Positions 1-8,580 of a DNA stretch of 64,000 nt are shown piece by piece (the stretch's first letter is position 1; every line of letters starts with the position of its first letter). This DNA is from Thiothrix eikelboomii (GTDB lineage: Bacteria > Pseudomonadota > Gammaproteobacteria > Thiotrichales > Thiotrichaceae). The position numbers and the translations under genes were made by a program. The DNA lies in assembly GCF_900167255.1 (NCBI RefSeq), contig NZ_FUYB01000003.1:1-64000 (forward strand), given 5' to 3'. Under the pieces are notes generated by a model, which was given only the letters and a program-made list of their open reading frames with translations, had not been told where the DNA came from and searched no databases.

Positions 1-2
1 TC

Positions 3-206
3 AAAAAGCCGCCGGGTCGAGACTTAGAGCCGGAGCAAATGGAGTTCAATCAGCGGTTGGCCAAGGTTCGGGTCAAGGTGGAGCATCGGATTCGCTCACT
101 GAAAATTTTTCGGATTCTGAAGGGGGTTTACCGAGGACGGCGACGACGGTTTGAGCTACGCTTACGGTTGATCGCCGCTCTTGTTAATCGGATGATTGGG
201 GGATAA
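3..206 (+). mobile_element. IS5-type transposase, C-terminal fragment
   Basis: An open frame runs in from the left edge and ends at TAA 204-206, giving 67 residues. It is rich in Arg and Lys and has the shape of the C-terminal end of IS5/DDE_Tnp_4 transposases: a VEH segment containing the likely catalytic Glu, then SLKIFRILKGVYRGRRRRF and a final ALVNRMIGG. The rest of the gene lies outside the window, so it cannot be told whether the element is intact. I could not identify a terminal inverted repeat in the bases after the stop. Confidence 0.7.
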
Positions 207-448
207 TTATTTTCGCAAGAGGTCTATTAAATAGCTTGCATGGTCGCAGAGCGTGTCAGAATGGCATCAAAAAACATAGTGCAATAAAGCCTTAAGATCT
301 ATATGGATTAAATTTAATGGTTTATAGCATAAATCAGCTTAGTCTGGAATTAGTTGAAGCAAGTCTGAAACTGGCACACTATGCTGAGATTTACCCGTAA
401 ATTCACGAGCATCCATGAATAATCAATAAGCTATGCGAGGAGCTTACT

Positions 449-1033
449 ATGTTAAAACGCCAATTAATGACCGTAGTTTTATTCAGCTTAGCCACTGTAT
501 TTACTCCGTTGCACGCCGATGATGTCACTGATTCCATTCAAGAAGCCTCAGAGGCTTATGCCAAAGGTGATAATGCAAAAGCGATTGAAAGTTTGAATTA
601 CGCGGTGCAATTGATTCAACAAGCTAAGGCCAAAAATTTAGAACAGCTGCTACCCCAGCCGCTCTCAGGTTGGACAGCTAACGCGGCTGAATCGACTGCG
701 GTCGGGGCGGCGATGTTTGGAGGTGGGATCACGGTTGAAAAGCGCTACACGAAAGGGGATAGCTCGATCAGTATTCAAATTGTGACCGATTCGCCCATGC
801 TGCAAGGGATGATGGCCTTGTTTGCTAACCCGATGTTTGCGACTTCTTCGGGGGGGAAGCTGGAAAAAGTGGCGGGGCAAAAAGCGATTTCTACTTATGA
901 TGCAGCTAATCAAGGTGGTGACTATCAATTTGCGGTTGCCAATCAATATATGGTTACCGTGAAAGGTGAAAAAGTCAGTGCCGATGAGATGGCAGCTTAT
1001 GCTGAGGGTATTGATTTCAAAAAAATGGAATAA
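449..1033 (+). CDS. Secreted protein of unknown function
   Basis: This 194-residue protein starts with a typical signal peptide (two basic residues, a hydrophobic core, and a likely cut near LHA-DD around residues 23-24), so it should be periplasmic. Residues 30-60 form an Ala/Gln-rich helical stretch resembling one TPR-like hairpin. The rest contains SGWTA near residue 73 and a mixed alpha/beta body. A clear AGGAG precedes the ATG. It stands alone between a transposase remnant and purU, with about 230 bases on each side. I do not recognise a named family and give no function. Confidence 0.75.
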   Translation: MLKRQLMTVVLFSLATVFTPLHADDVTDSIQEASEAYAKGDNAKAIESLNYAVQLIQQAKAKNLEQLLPQPLSGWTANAAESTAVGAAMFGGGITVEKRYTKGDSSISIQIVTDSPMLQGMMALFANPMFATSSGGKLEKVAGQKAISTYDAANQGGDYQFAVANQYMVTVKGEKVSADEMAAYAEGIDFKKME

Positions 1034-1197
1034 ATTCAAAAAACGCGCTGATTTAGCAAGTTTCTAGCAAAACCAAGCAAAATCAAGGTAAAAAGCTTGC
1101 AAATAAAGCAAGAGATTTCGTCTGCTAAGCTTGCAGCTTGTCTAGAACTTGCTAGTCTGCAGTTGAGTTTTAATAAGGTTTAGCTAAGCTTTAACTA

Positions 1198-1217
1198 TTG
1201 ATTGACTAGTCAATCAA
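1198..1217. promoter_or_regulatory. 20-bp perfect palindrome upstream of purU
   Basis: TTGATTGACT is followed directly by its exact reverse complement AGTCAATCAA, with no spacer. It lies 49 bases before the purU start codon and looks like a dimer-binding operator. The 10-bp core TGACTAGTCA occurs again at 10473-10482, upstream of the TAXI transporter gene. The binding protein is unknown. Confidence 0.5.
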
Positions 1218-1266
1218 GATTAATGAAACTGATGGCAATCACAGCAGACAGCAGAGTCACTAGATC

Positions 1267-2151
1267 ATGAGTATTGATAAATATAAGCAAGAAGCTGCAG
1301 CGGCTTCCTTTATTCTACGCGCTAGCTGCGAGGCCGCTCGCGGTATCGTGGCAGCGGTTACTTCCGTTTTATTTGAGCAAGGTTGCTATCTGAATGAGAT
1401 GGCACAGTTTGATGATCGTGAAAGTGGGCGCTTTTTTATGCGCGCTCATGCGCAAGTTCAGATCGGTACGAGTACATTAGTAGATATACGCGAAGCCTTA
1501 AGGCCAGTGTCTGAGCGTTTTGGGATTGACTGGTCGATCCATAGTACTGCACAACCTGTCAAAGTCTTGATTATGGTGAGTAAATTCGACCATTGCTTTG
1601 ATGATCTTTTATATCGGCATCATAAAGGTGAATTACCTATGCAGATTACTGCGGTGGTATCGAATCATCTGGATTTAAGGCCGATGGCTGAGCGTGAGGG
1701 CTTACGCTTTATTTATCTGCCGGTCACCAAAGAAAATAAGTTAGAGCAAGAAGTGCGCTTAATGGAAATTATTGAGCAAACTGGTACCGAGTTAGTCGTG
1801 TTAGCGCGTTATATGCAAATCCTCTCTGATAGTTTGTGTCGTGAGCTGCGCGGGCGCGCCATTAATATTCATCACTCTTTTTTACCCGGCTTTAAGGGGG
1901 CGAAACCTTATCATCAGGCCTATGAGCGTGGTGTGAAATTGATTGGGGCAACGGCACACTATGTGACCGCTGATTTAGATGAAGGCCCTATTATTGAACA
2001 GGCTGTGCAAGTGGTGGATCACTCGTATTCACCCGAGGCTTTAGTCGCAGTTGGGCGGGATACAGAAACGATTGCACTGTCAAGAGCCGTGAAACTGCAT
2101 GTTGAGCATCGCGTGTTTTTAGATGGGAATAAAACCGTCATCTTTAAATAA
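1267..2151 (+). CDS. purU: Formyltetrahydrofolate deformylase
   Basis: PurU hydrolyses 10-formyl-tetrahydrofolate to formate and tetrahydrofolate, balancing the one-carbon pool and supplying formate for PurT. The protein has 294 residues, close to the family length. Residues about 12-90 form an ACT-type regulatory domain and 97-285 a formyltransferase fold. The catalytic Asn200/His202 motif (INIHHSFLPGF) and the LDEGP Asp238 are visible. It stands before the aromatic operon where serC-pheA often lie in relatives, and the 80-base gap to hisC suggests it may be transcribed separately. A perfect palindrome sits just upstream. Confidence 0.93.
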   Translation: MSIDKYKQEAAAASFILRASCEAARGIVAAVTSVLFEQGCYLNEMAQFDDRESGRFFMRAHAQVQIGTSTLVDIREALRPVSERFGIDWSIHSTAQPVKVLIMVSKFDHCFDDLLYRHHKGELPMQITAVVSNHLDLRPMAEREGLRFIYLPVTKENKLEQEVRLMEIIEQTGTELVVLARYMQILSDSLCRELRGRAINIHHSFLPGFKGAKPYHQAYERGVKLIGATAHYVTADLDEGPIIEQAVQVVDHSYSPEALVAVGRDTETIALSRAVKLHVEHRVFLDGNKTVIFK

Positions 2152-2231
2152 ACTCAGGCGAGTCTCGGTTTGCCAGTACAGTTTGAGGCTGGCAAAGTCG
2201 CTTTTAATATGATTGAATGCTGGCCTGATTA

Positions 2232-3380
2232 ATGCAGATCGTGAGCATCATGCCAGCAACAATTAATTATCAAAGCCTTGCCTTAGCAGGTGTGCAGGCT
2301 TTATCGCCTTATCAACCCGGTAAACCGATTGAAGAATTAGAGCGTGAATTGGGTATTAGCCATATTCTCAAACTGGCCTCTAATGAAAATCCGCTGGGAA
2401 CTAGCCCTAAAGCCTTGGCTGCTTTGGCTCAACCCTTAAAGGCTTTAGAGCTTTATCCTGATGGGAGCGGTTATCGCTTAAAAGCCGCTTTGGCAAGCAA
2501 GTTTGGCTTAGACAGTCAGCAAATTACCTTAGGCAATGGCTCTAATGATGTCTTAGAGTTAATTGCACGGGCTTTTCTGACCCAAGGGCGTTCAGCAGTT
2601 TGCTCTGAGTTTGCTTTCGCAGTTTATCCCATCGTGATTCAGGCGACAGGGGCTGAGTTGCTCATGGCTAAAGCCCATCCACCCGAGCATGCCAGCATGC
2701 CTTATGGGCATGATCTGACTAAGGTATTAGCGAAGATTCAGGATAATACGCAATTAATTTTTATCGCCAATCCGAATAATCCCACGGGTACTTGGTTAGC
2801 CAAAGCAGATTTATTGAATTTCCTTGAGCAAGTCCCTCAGCGGGTGATCGTTGTCATTGATGAGGCTTATACGGAATATGTTCAAGATGCTGAGTTTCCA
2901 AATGCTTTAGCTTGGCTAGCGCAATTCCCGAACTTGATTGTGACCCGCACCTTTTCAAAGATTTATGGTTTGGCGGGGTTAAGAGTCGGCTATGCAGCCT
3001 CGAGTGCAGAAATCGCGGATATTTTAAATCGAGTCCGCCAACCCTTTAATGTGAATGCTTTAGCGCTAGCAGCAGCCACCGCAGCTTTGGATGATGATGA
3101 GTTTTTGCAAAGTAGTGTGGCTACCAATCAAGCAGGTTTAAAGCAATGGTTGGCGGCTTGTGAGGCGCATCATTGGGAATATATGCCTACTGTTGGGAAT
3201 TTCATTACCCTGAATATGCAGCGTCCAGCTGCACCGATCTATGCCGCTTTGCTGCGTGAAGGGGTGATTGTCCGCCCGATTGCTGCTTATGGTTTGCCAC
3301 AGCATTTACGGATTACGATCGGTACTGAACCACAAAATCAGCGTTGTATTGACGCCTTGAAGAGGGTGCTGGCGGCGTGA
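2232..3380 (+). CDS. hisC: Histidinol-phosphate / aromatic aminotransferase
   Basis: This 382-residue class I/II PLP aminotransferase belongs to the HisC family. Visible motifs are NENPLG (52-57), NPNNPTG (180-186), DEAY (210-213) and the PLP lysine K243 in FSKIYGLAGLRVGY. It overlaps tyrA by four bases and heads the aromatic operon. In pseudomonads the copy in this position acts mainly as an aromatic aminotransferase, so it may serve tyrosine and phenylalanine synthesis as well as or instead of histidine synthesis. That role is inferred from position. A second ATG at 2250 is an alternative start; neither start has a strong ribosome site. Confidence 0.9.
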   Translation: MQIVSIMPATINYQSLALAGVQALSPYQPGKPIEELERELGISHILKLASNENPLGTSPKALAALAQPLKALELYPDGSGYRLKAALASKFGLDSQQITLGNGSNDVLELIARAFLTQGRSAVCSEFAFAVYPIVIQATGAELLMAKAHPPEHASMPYGHDLTKVLAKIQDNTQLIFIANPNNPTGTWLAKADLLNFLEQVPQRVIVVIDEAYTEYVQDAEFPNALAWLAQFPNLIVTRTFSKIYGLAGLRVGYAASSAEIADILNRVRQPFNVNALALAAATAALDDDEFLQSSVATNQAGLKQWLAACEAHHWEYMPTVGNFITLNMQRPAAPIYAALLREGVIVRPIAAYGLPQHLRITIGTEPQNQRCIDALKRVLAA

Positions 3381-4267
3381 TTAATAAACTAGTGATTTTT
3401 GGGGTCGGCTTAATTGGTGGCTCATTAGCCTTGGCCTTGCGGGAAGCCAATTACTGTAAGCAGATTGTCGGTTGTGGTCGCAATACCGAAAATCTGCAAA
3501 AAGCCATGAAATTAGGCGTGATTGACAGTTATACCTTAGATGCCCAAGCTGCTGTGCGCGATGCAGATATGGTGTTGCTCGCAGTACCGATGGGGGCGAT
3601 GCAAGCAGTCTTAGAACAGATTAAAGAGGCCTTGCCCGCCAACTGTATTCTAACCGATGCAGGTAGCACTAAAGGCTCGATTGTTGGACAAGTCCGTGAG
3701 GTGATGGGGGCGGACTATACTCAATTTGTGCCCGGCCATCCGGTTGCAGGCCGTGAGAAAAGTGGTGTAGACGCGGCAGTCGCTGATTTGTATCAAGGGC
3801 GACGAGTGATCTTAACTCCCACTCAAAACACTGACCCCAAGGCTTTAGCAGCCGTTGCAGCCATGTGGGAAGTGACGGGGGCGATGGTTGAGCAAATGCC
3901 CGTTGATTTGCATGATCAAGTCTTAGCAGCGACCAGCCATTTACCGCATGTCTTGGCTTTTTCTTTAGTGGATACTTTGCTGAATATGCCTCAGCAGGAA
4001 GATATTTTGCGTTATGCAGCAGGTGGCTTTCGTGATTTCACCCGTATAGCTTCCAGTGATCCGGTCATGTGGCGCGATATTTGTCTTTATAATGACGAAG
4101 CCATTCTCAGTATGATTCAAGCTTTGCAAACCAATCTGAGTGAGTTTGCCAAGCTCATCCGTGAACAGCATGGCGACGCCTTGTATCAGCGGATGACCAA
4201 GGCTAAACAAGCCCGCGATAACTATATTGCTCGTTTTGAACCCCTTCAATCAGCAGGACAACCTTAA
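3377..4267 (+). CDS. tyrA: Prephenate/arogenate dehydrogenase
   Basis: A TyrA-type dehydrogenase of 296 residues oxidises and decarboxylates prephenate (or arogenate) on the way to tyrosine. The NAD(P)-binding GVGLIGGSLA lies at residues 9-18. PGHPVAGREKSG (near residue 115) and ATSHLPHVLAFSL (near 180) are family hallmarks. There is no fused chorismate mutase domain and no C-terminal ACT domain. Its ATG lies within the end of hisC, and the next gene, aroA, begins one base after its stop, so the three are translationally linked. Confidence 0.93.
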   Translation: MINKLVIFGVGLIGGSLALALREANYCKQIVGCGRNTENLQKAMKLGVIDSYTLDAQAAVRDADMVLLAVPMGAMQAVLEQIKEALPANCILTDAGSTKGSIVGQVREVMGADYTQFVPGHPVAGREKSGVDAAVADLYQGRRVILTPTQNTDPKALAAVAAMWEVTGAMVEQMPVDLHDQVLAATSHLPHVLAFSLVDTLLNMPQQEDILRYAAGGFRDFTRIASSDPVMWRDICLYNDEAILSMIQALQTNLSEFAKLIREQHGDALYQRMTKAKQARDNYIARFEPLQSAGQP

Positions 4268-4268
4268 C

Positions 4269-5591
4269 GTGAGTCATCAAAATCTTCGTTTTCTAGTGCA
4301 ACCCGGTGGCAAGTTAACAGGGCGGATTCGTGTGCCCGGCGATAAATCTATTTCCCATCGCTCAATTATGCTCGGTTCTTTAGCGGAAGGGATTACTCAA
4401 GTCAGTGGTTTCTTACAAGGTGAAGACTGCCTGTGTACCCTGCAGGCTTTTCGGACGATGGGGGTGCAAATTGAAGGTCCGAGTGAGGATGGCAATCTCA
4501 CGATTCATGGTGTCGGCTTGCGGGGTTTAACCGCGCCCGATACAGATTTAGAGATGGGTAATTCGGGGACTTCGATGCGCTTAATGTCCGGTCTGATGAG
4601 TGGGCAGACCTTTGATGTACGCATGACGGGCGATAGCTCGCTGTCTAAGCGCCCGATGAAGCGCGTGACAGTGCCTTTAGCATTGATGGGTGCACGGATT
4701 GATGCTACCGAACAGGGGACTCCACCTTTAGAGGTGCACGGTGGCAGTACGCTTAAAGGTATTCACTATGCGATGCCGATGGCCAGTGCACAAGTAAAGT
4801 CTGCTTTATTATTAGCAGGTTTATATGCTGAAGGTGAAACCTCGGTCACTGAACCTGCTCCTACTCGTGATCATACTGAACGTATGCTGCGGGGGTTTGG
4901 CTATACGGTTCACACAGAGGGTAATCGGATTAGCCTAGAAGGGGGGGGCAAGCTGACAGCGACCGCGATTGATGTTCCCTCTGATATTTCCTCGGCCGCT
5001 TTTTTCATGGTCGGTGCGAGTATTGCCGAAGGCTCAGATTTAATGATTGAGCATGTGGGTATGAATCCAACCCGTACCGGGGTGATTGATATTTTACGCT
5101 TAATGGGCGCGAATTTAGAGCTATTGAATCTGCGGGAAGTGGGTGGTGAGCCAGTGGCAGATATTCGGGTGCGCTCAGCGAAACTACAAGGAATCCGTAT
5201 TCCAGAAGAACTGGTGCCACTGGCGATTGATGAATTTCCTGTGTTATTTGTTGCAGCTTCGTGTGCGACAGGGGAAACGGTTTTGACGGGTGCTGAGGAG
5301 TTACGGGTCAAAGAAAGTGATCGAATTCAGGTGATGGCGGATGGTTTACAGGCTTGTGGGATACAGGCGCAACCGACACCTGATGGGATCATTATTCAAG
5401 GGGGGCAGCTCAGCGGTGGTCATGTGACCAGCCATAATGATCATCGGATTGCAATGTCGTTTGCGATTGCAGGTTTAGGTGCGACTAGCCCAATATTGAT
5501 TCATGATTGTGCTACGGTGAATACCTCTTTTCCGGGTTTTGTTACGCTTGCCCAACAAGCAGGTTTAGGAATCACTACGGATGGAGAATAA
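4269..5591 (+). CDS. aroA: 3-phosphoshikimate 1-carboxyvinyltransferase (EPSP synthase)
   Basis: AroA joins phosphoenolpyruvate to shikimate-3-phosphate, the sixth step of the shikimate pathway. Motifs include PGDKSISHRS near the N-terminus, LEMGNSGTSMRL, and NDHRIAMSFA with NTSFPGF near the C-terminus. I chose the GTG at 4269 because AGGA at 4255-4258 is well spaced for it and the product then begins like its relatives. An in-frame ATG at 4227 would add 14 atypical residues encoded inside tyrA. The final 11 bases overlap cmk. This locus belongs to biosynthesis, unlike the catabolic aroE-like gene at 38904. Confidence 0.95.
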   Translation: MSHQNLRFLVQPGGKLTGRIRVPGDKSISHRSIMLGSLAEGITQVSGFLQGEDCLCTLQAFRTMGVQIEGPSEDGNLTIHGVGLRGLTAPDTDLEMGNSGTSMRLMSGLMSGQTFDVRMTGDSSLSKRPMKRVTVPLALMGARIDATEQGTPPLEVHGGSTLKGIHYAMPMASAQVKSALLLAGLYAEGETSVTEPAPTRDHTERMLRGFGYTVHTEGNRISLEGGGKLTATAIDVPSDISSAAFFMVGASIAEGSDLMIEHVGMNPTRTGVIDILRLMGANLELLNLREVGGEPVADIRVRSAKLQGIRIPEELVPLAIDEFPVLFVAASCATGETVLTGAEELRVKESDRIQVMADGLQACGIQAQPTPDGIIIQGGQLSGGHVTSHNDHRIAMSFAIAGLGATSPILIHDCATVNTSFPGFVTLAQQAGLGITTDGE

Positions 5592-6234
5592 GCAAGCTCC
5601 TGTGATCACGATTGATGGCCCAGCAGGTTCAGGTAAGGGGACGATAGCTGCTTTGCTGGCTAAGCAATTAGGCTGGTTTTTATTGGATAGTGGGGCGATT
5701 TATCGTGTCGCCGCTCACGCTGCTTTAGAGGCTAAGCTGGATTTAGAGGATGAGACGGCCTTAGTTAATTTGATTCAAAGCTTAGCGATGCGCTTTACCG
5801 ACGGCAAAGTTTGGCGGAATCATCAAGAGGTCAGTCTGGCGATTCGTACTCCAGTGGTTGCGGATGCTACTTCACGGATTTCTACTTTACCGGCCGTGCG
5901 AGCCGCCTTAATAGATCAGCAGCGCGCTTTTCGCCAAGCCCCAGGATTAGTCGCGGATGGGCGTGATATGGGGACGGTTGTTTTCCCTGATGCTAAGCTT
6001 AAGGTATTTTTAACCGCTAGCCCCGAGATCCGGGCGCAAAGACGGCTTAAACAGTTGAGCGAGCAAGGAATTTATGCTAATATCGCCGCCCTTATTAGGG
6101 AGATTAAAGAGCGTGATGAACGCGATAGTAATCGCCCGATAGCCCCCTTGCGTCCAGCCGATGATGCCTTAATCATTGACAGTAGTCAGCTCAGTCCTGA
6201 AGAAGTGTTGAGTTTGATTTTGCAGTCTTATTAG
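5581..6234 (+). CDS. cmk: Cytidylate kinase
   Basis: Cmk phosphorylates CMP and dCMP. The 217-residue protein has the P-loop GPAGSGKGT (residues 13-21), the DSGAIYR substrate motif (about 36-42), VADGRDMGTVVFP (about 123-135) and the RD-rich lid RDERDSNRP. It overlaps the end of aroA by 11 bases. The aroA-cmk-rpsA order is conserved across Gammaproteobacteria. A terminator-like hairpin separates it from rpsA. Confidence 0.95.
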   Translation: MENKQAPVITIDGPAGSGKGTIAALLAKQLGWFLLDSGAIYRVAAHAALEAKLDLEDETALVNLIQSLAMRFTDGKVWRNHQEVSLAIRTPVVADATSRISTLPAVRAALIDQQRAFRQAPGLVADGRDMGTVVFPDAKLKVFLTASPEIRAQRRLKQLSEQGIYANIAALIREIKERDERDSNRPIAPLRPADDALIIDSSQLSPEEVLSLILQSY

Positions 6235-6260
6235 ACCTGCGCTGGAAAAACTATGCAGAG

Positions 6261-6294
6261 GCCCAGACAAGGATTGTCCGGGCTTTTTATTTTT
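6261..6294 (+). terminator. Hairpin with T-tract between cmk and rpsA
   Basis: GCCCAGACA at 6261-6269 pairs with TGTCCGGGC at 6275-6283 (one A-C mismatch), followed by TTTTTATTTTT. It has the form of a Rho-independent terminator or attenuator. Placed ahead of rpsA, it would let S1 protein be transcribed at a rate separate from the aromatic genes. Confidence 0.7.
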
Positions 6295-6351
6295 GCCCAT
6301 CATAACAGGATCGTTGTGGTGAACATTTTAAATTTACAGGTAAATGGATTC

Positions 6352-8013
6352 ATGACTGAAAGTTTTGCAGAGCTGTTTGAAGAGAGCCTATCTTACACCC
6401 AGATGAAACCGGGTTCCTTGGTTAACGCGACGGTTATTGATGTACGCCCTGATTTCATTATTGTCAGCGCTGGCCTAAAGTCGGAAGGGGTCATTCCGGC
6501 TGAGCAGTTCAAAAACGAACGTGGTGAAGTCACTGTTCAAGTGGGCGACTTAGTTGAAGTTGCTTTAGATACAGTTGAAGATGGCTTTGGTGAGACACGC
6601 TTGTCGCGTGAAAAAGCTCGGCGGATGCGCGCTTGGGAAATTCTTGATGAAGCCTTTAAAAATGATGAGATTGTTACCGGTATTATTACTGGCAAAGTCA
6701 AAGGTGGCTTTACGGTTGAATTAAGTGATATTCGTGCTTTCTTACCGGGTTCTTTGGTCGATGTGCGTCCAGTGCGTGACACGGCTTATTTAGAAGGTAA
6801 AGAGCTCGAGTTCAAACTGATCAAATTGGATCAAAAGCGTAATAATGTTGTGGTTTCTCGCCGTGCGGTAGTTGAAGAAGAGTACAGCGCAGAACGCGAA
6901 GCTTTATTGGATAATCTCCAAGAAGGTCAAGCGGTTAAAGGTGTGGTTAAAAACCTCACTGATTATGGTGCTTTCCTTGACTTAGGTGGCATTGACGGTC
7001 TATTACACATTACAGATATGGCTTGGAAGCGTGTTAAGCATCCTTCTGAAGTGGTTAATATCGGTGATGAAATTGAAGTTAAGGTTCTTAAGTTCGATAA
7101 AGATAAAAACCGTGTATCTTTGGGCTTGAAGCAATTAGGCGAAGATCCATGGCAAGATTTAGTGCGTCGTTACCCACGCGAAACCCGTCTGTTCGGTAAA
7201 GTGAGCAACTTAACTGACTATGGTTGTTTCGTTGAGATTGAAGATGGCGTTGAAGGCTTAGTCCACGTCTCTGAAATGGATTGGACCAACAAAAACGTTA
7301 ACCCAGCTAAAGTTGTGACTTTGGGTGATGAAGTTGAAGTCATGATCCTCGACATTGATGCGGATCGCCGTCGTATTTCTTTGGGTATGAAGCAATGTCA
7401 AGCGAATCCTTGGGATGAGTTTGCGACTTCGCATAACAAAGGTGATAAAGTTTCTGGCAAGATCAAGTCGATCACTGACTTCGGTATCTTCATCGGTTTA
7501 GATGGTGGTATTGATGGCTTAGTGCATTTGTCGGATATTTCTTGGAACGCACCGGGCGAAGAAGCTGTCCGTAGCTATAAGAAAGGTGATGAAGTCGAGG
7601 CGGTGGTCTTAGCCGTTGATCCAGAGCGTGAGCGTATTTCTCTGGGTATTAAGCAAATGGAGCAAGATCCGTTCTCCAATTTTGTAGCTGCACATGCCAA
7701 AGGTAGCTTTGTTAAAGGTAAAGTCGTTGAAGTGACTGCGAAATCAGCACGCATTGATTTAGGCGAAGGCATCGAAGGTATTTTACGAGCTTCTGAGTTA
7801 TCACGTGATCGTGTAGAAGATGCGCGTACTTTATTAAATGAAGGCGATGAAATCGAAGCTAAATTTATGGGTGTAGATCGTAAAACTCGTGCGATTAACC
7901 TGTCTATTAAAGCTAAAGAAAATGAAGAAGAAGCCCGCACGATGAAAGAGTATACTAAGGGTTCTGCTTCAACTTCATTAGGTGATATTTTTAAAGAGCA
8001 AATGAGTGATTAA
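6352..8013 (+). CDS. rpsA: 30S ribosomal protein S1
   Basis: S1 binds mRNA on the 30S subunit and helps start translation. Starting at ATG 6352 ([13 protein letters not shown]) gives 553 residues, close to the usual length of about 557; an upstream in-frame ATG at 6253 would begin inside the terminator hairpin and add 33 unrelated residues. Six S1/OB repeats run through the protein. The four C-terminal ones are easiest to see, each with a pattern like [21 protein letters not shown]. In E. coli S1 represses its own mRNA; that is not testable here. Confidence 0.97.
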   Translation: MTESFAELFEESLSYTQMKPGSLVNATVIDVRPDFIIVSAGLKSEGVIPAEQFKNERGEVTVQVGDLVEVALDTVEDGFGETRLSREKARRMRAWEILDEAFKNDEIVTGIITGKVKGGFTVELSDIRAFLPGSLVDVRPVRDTAYLEGKELEFKLIKLDQKRNNVVVSRRAVVEEEYSAEREALLDNLQEGQAVKGVVKNLTDYGAFLDLGGIDGLLHITDMAWKRVKHPSEVVNIGDEIEVKVLKFDKDKNRVSLGLKQLGEDPWQDLVRRYPRETRLFGKVSNLTDYGCFVEIEDGVEGLVHVSEMDWTNKNVNPAKVVTLGDEVEVMILDIDADRRRISLGMKQCQANPWDEFATSHNKGDKVSGKIKSITDFGIFIGLDGGIDGLVHLSDISWNAPGEEAVRSYKKGDEVEAVVLAVDPERERISLGIKQMEQDPFSNFVAAHAKGSFVKGKVVEVTAKSARIDLGEGIEGILRASELSRDRVEDARTLLNEGDEIEAKFMGVDRKTRAINLSIKAKENEEEARTMKEYTKGSASTSLGDIFKEQMSD

Positions 8014-8042
8014 TTATAATTAATCTTTCTGCTCCTTAGAAT

Positions 8043-8080
8043 GGAATAAAATAACTTAGGTCAAGGAAGACCTTTATTCC
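8043..8080. repeat. Inverted repeat in the rpsA-ihfB gap
   Basis: GGAATAAA at 8043-8050 is matched by TTTATTCC at 8073-8080, with a second nested pair AGGTC/GACCT inside. The RNA would form an interrupted stem-loop just after rpsA. There is no T-tract, so it may be an mRNA-end structure and not a simple terminator. Confidence 0.4.
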
Positions 8081-8087
8081 AGATGCT

Positions 8088-8129
8088 AGGTAATTGCAAG
8101 TTTAGGTTTTAATTCCAGTGCAATTACCT
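8088..8129. repeat. 11-bp perfect inverted repeat before ihfB
   Basis: AGGTAATTGCA at 8088-8098 is repeated in inverse form, TGCAATTACCT, at 8119-8129, with 20 bases between. It lies 62 bases before the ihfB start. It could be a two-half-site operator or a leader hairpin. Confidence 0.4.
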
Positions 8130-8191
8130 GCATTCCCCGCTAGAATTATAAAATTTCAAATTCAGATAAATAAGCTTCAGGAGCGTAACGG

Positions 8192-8497
8192 ATGACCAAA
8201 TCTGAAATCATTGATATTCTCACCCGTAAACAAAGTCACCTCAGTAGTAAAGATGTCGAACTTGCAATTAAATTATTGTTAGAGTCGATGAGTGAAACTT
8301 TATCTTCAGGTGGGCGGATTGAAATTCGGGGCTTTGGTAGTTTTTCCTTGCACCACCGGACGGCGCGTAAAGGGCGCAATCCTAAAACGGGTGATCAAGT
8401 CAGCTTACCCCCTAAATTTGTACCTCATTTCAAGCCGGGTAAGGAATTACGCGAGCGTGTGAATACCTCACGTCAACATCATGTTATCCAAGACTAA
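8192..8497 (+). CDS. ihfB: Integration host factor subunit beta
   Basis: IhfB pairs with IhfA to bend DNA in the nucleoid, in recombination and in sigma-54 promoters. The 101-residue protein starts [10 protein letters not shown] and has the HU/IHF fold with the DNA-intercalating arm region [21 protein letters not shown] followed by [12 protein letters not shown]. The alpha subunit would normally lie elsewhere, by pheT, outside this window. The rpsA-ihfB order is typical. Confidence 0.95.
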   Translation: MTKSEIIDILTRKQSHLSSKDVELAIKLLLESMSETLSSGGRIEIRGFGSFSLHHRTARKGRNPKTGDQVSLPPKFVPHFKPGKELRERVNTSRQHHVIQD

Positions 8498-8536
8498 TTT
8501 TTTCTTGTTACCTAGCGCTGTATTTCTTTACTCCTT

Positions 8537-8556
8537 AGGAGGCTTTTTAGCCTCCT
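8537..8556 (+). terminator. Stem-loop after ihfB
   Basis: AGGAGGCT at 8537-8544 pairs with AGCCTCCT at 8549-8556 around a short loop. The bases after it are AT-rich but not a clean T-run. It may terminate ihfB or partly shield lapB, which starts 24 bases on. Confidence 0.45.
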
Positions 8557-8580
8557 TAGTTATTTATATATGTTAGAGAT

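Noticed and set aside
2232-3380. Treating hisC as part of a histidine operon
   Set aside because: No other his genes are in the window and the gene is embedded with tyrA and aroA.
6253-6351. Longer start of rpsA at 6253
   Set aside because: It would place coding sequence through a terminator hairpin, and the added residues do not resemble S1; ATG 6352 gives the conserved N-terminus.
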